This document shows positions 5,193-6,347 of a stretch of 6,347 nucleotides of DNA, one piece after another (position 1 is the stretch's first letter; each line of letters begins with the position of its first letter). The stretch comes from CAYLZN01 sp964387935 (lineage in GTDB: Bacteria > Acidobacteriota > Vicinamibacteria > Vicinamibacterales > JAFNAJ01). The notes beneath the pieces are model-generated. The model did not search any database. It was not told the DNA's origin and was given only the letters and a program-made list of their open reading frames with translations. The stretch is from contig CAYLZN010000334.1 in the NCBI GenBank assembly GCA_964387935.1, positions 1 through 6,347 on the forward strand, written 5' to 3'. A program made the position numbers and the translations under genes.

Positions 5193-6347
5193 GTGGTTCG
5201 CACGCCGTTTCCGGCGCGTCCTCGCCGCGGGAACGGACGATCCTCGTCGGGCTCGCCAGCGGTTCCGTCACCCGTGCCAACGCCGATCAGTCGCTGGAGG
5301 AACTTGCGGGCCTCGTGCGTGCGGCCGGGGCGGAGCCCGTGATGCCGGTCGTGCAGGAGCGGCCGAAGGCCGACCCCGGGACCTTCATCGGCGCCGGAAA
5401 GCTCGAGTTCCTCCAGCGGGCCGCCGAAGAACTCGACGCGACGCTCATCGTGTTCGACAACGAGTTGACGCCCGCGCAGCTGCGCAACGTCGAGAAAGTC
5501 CTCGACCGGCGCGTGATCGATCGCACGCAGCTCATCCTCGACCTCTTCGCGGCTCGTGCCCGGACGCGCGAGGGCAAGCTCCAGGTTGAACTGGCGCAGC
5601 TCAAATACCTGCTCCCGCGCCTGGTGGGCTTCGGCGTCATGTTGTCGCGGCTCGGGGGCGGCATAGGGACGCGCGGACCGGGTGAGACGAAGCTCGAAAC
5701 CGATCGCCGCAAGATCCGGGCGCGCATCGCGCGTCTCGAGCGCGCGCTCGAGGAAGTCGGGCGACGTCGCGGGCGGCTGCGCGAGCGGCGGAAGGCGGGC
5801 GCCGTGCCCACCGTGGCCCTCGTCGGCTACACCAACGCGGGCAAGACGACGCTGTTCAACCTGCTGGCACGCGAGGCGGCGGTGGCCAACGATGCCCTGT
5901 TCGTGACGCTGGATCCCCTGACGCGCGAGGTCAGGCTCGGTGATCAGGCAGCTTTCCGCCTGTCCGATACCGTCGGGTTCATCGACCGGCTGCCGCACAC
6001 CCTGGTGGCCGCGTTCCGCGCGACCCTGGAGGAGGTGGCCGAGGCCGACCTGCTCCTTCACGTCGTGGATGCCTCTGAGCCCGACCGGGAGCGCCGGATG
6101 AAAGCGGTGCGTGACGTGCTCGAGGAGGTCGACGCCTCGGAGGTGCCGCAGGTCCTCGTGCTCAACAAGACGGACCGGCTGGCACCCGAAGAACGGGACC
6201 GCCTCCGCGTGGCCGACCCGGATGCGCTGCAGCTGTCGGCCAAGTCCGGGGACGGGCGCGAGGCACTGCTCGACGCCGTGGCGCGGGCCCTGGCCCTCGA
6301 CGCGTGTCGGGTCACGCTCGACCTCGACGCGTCGAGCGATGCCGACC
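5189..6347 (+). CDS. hflX: GTPase HflX, 3' end cut by the window
   Basis: 386 codons are visible from ATG 5189; the frame is still open at the window edge, so the C-terminus is missing. Known HflX proteins are about 380-450 residues, so most of the protein is here. HflX is a cytoplasmic, ribosome-associated GTPase that binds the 50S subunit, and in several bacteria it splits stalled or heat-damaged 70S ribosomes. The N-terminal nucleotide-binding-like domain (about 15-125) includes PGTFIGAGKLEFL (63-75) and IVFDNELTPAQLRN (87-100). The family hallmark RLGGGIGTRGPGETKLETD (154-172) leads into a charged coiled helix (173-203). The G domain has G1 GYTNAGKTT (213-221), G2 around FVTLDPLTR (238-246), G3 DTVGF (260-264), G4 NKTD (326-329) and G5 SAKSG (350-354). 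P-loop residue 220 is T where S is more frequent, a conservative change. The ATG overlaps the tsaC stop as ATGA, so translation is probably coupled. Confidence 0.96.
   Translation, partial: MSGSHAVSGASSPRERTILVGLASGSVTRANADQSLEELAGLVRAAGAEPVMPVVQERPKADPGTFIGAGKLEFLQRAAEELDATLIVFDNELTPAQLRNVEKVLDRRVIDRTQLILDLFAARARTREGKLQVELAQLKYLLPRLVGFGVMLSRLGGGIGTRGPGETKLETDRRKIRARIARLERALEEVGRRRGRLRERRKAGAVPTVALVGYTNAGKTTLFNLLAREAAVANDALFVTLDPLTREVRLGDQAAFRLSDTVGFIDRLPHTLVAAFRATLEEVAEADLLLHVVDASEPDRERRMKAVRDVLEEVDASEVPQVLVLNKTDRLAPEERDRLRVADPDALQLSAKSGDGREALLDAVARALALDACRVTLDLDASSDAD

Noticed and set aside
5827..5853. HflX P-loop with GKTT instead of the commoner GKST
   Set aside because: Threonine is a standard alternative at this P-loop position (GK[ST]) and keeps magnesium coordination; all other G motifs are intact.
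5051..6061. A 336-codon open frame on the - strand opposite tsaC and hflX
   Set aside because: It is antisense to conserved GTPase motifs that fully explain the codon pattern, and no family features are visible.

Overview
The window is about 6.3 kb of GC-rich bacterial DNA. Every recognisable gene lies on the + strand, and they are densely packed. Gene content (a bactofilin-type protein, a class II GlpX fructose bisphosphatase, an HflX GTPase) and a strong preference for G/C at third codon positions suggest a free-living, high-GC Gram-negative-type bacterium. Acidobacteriota such as Vicinamibacteria would fit, but that is inference from style and not proof. A run of ten N at 4402-4411 shows this is a scaffolded, probably metagenomic, assembly.

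Layout. (1) 1-828: the C-terminal end of a probable bactofilin, followed 19 nt later by a small protein with a class I methyltransferase-like layout whose SAM-binding loop is degenerate. (2) 829-940: a 112-nt intergenic stretch with a -10-like hexamer, a GC-rich inverted repeat and a ribosome binding site. (3) 941-3160: an acyl-CoA dehydrogenase and a class II fructose-1,6-bisphosphatase (glpX), 18 nt apart and probably co-transcribed. (4) 3132-4401: a 12-helix major facilitator transporter that overlaps the end of glpX and runs into the gap without a visible stop. (5) 4412-4559: about 150 nt after the gap with no gene I recognise. (6) 4560-6347: a threonylcarbamoyl-AMP synthase (TsaC/Sua5/YrdC family) that overlaps by ATGA the start of hflX, which leaves the window at the 3' end.

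How the genes work together. The acyl-CoA dehydrogenase carries out an oxidation step of acyl-CoA breakdown, and GlpX the committed phosphatase step of gluconeogenesis, so their pairing makes sense for growth on fatty or organic acids. TsaC (tRNA t6A synthesis) and HflX (ribosome splitting and rescue GTPase) are both translation-related, and they look translationally coupled. The bactofilin and methyltransferase-like pair is probably a separate cell-envelope or cytoskeleton unit.

I found no RNA gene, CRISPR array, insertion sequence or defence system. Most of the window is ordinary housekeeping and metabolic DNA. The points most worth a second look are the degenerate methyltransferase-like protein beside the bactofilin, and the gap, which creates a false transporter-TsaC fusion frame and hides the true junction.
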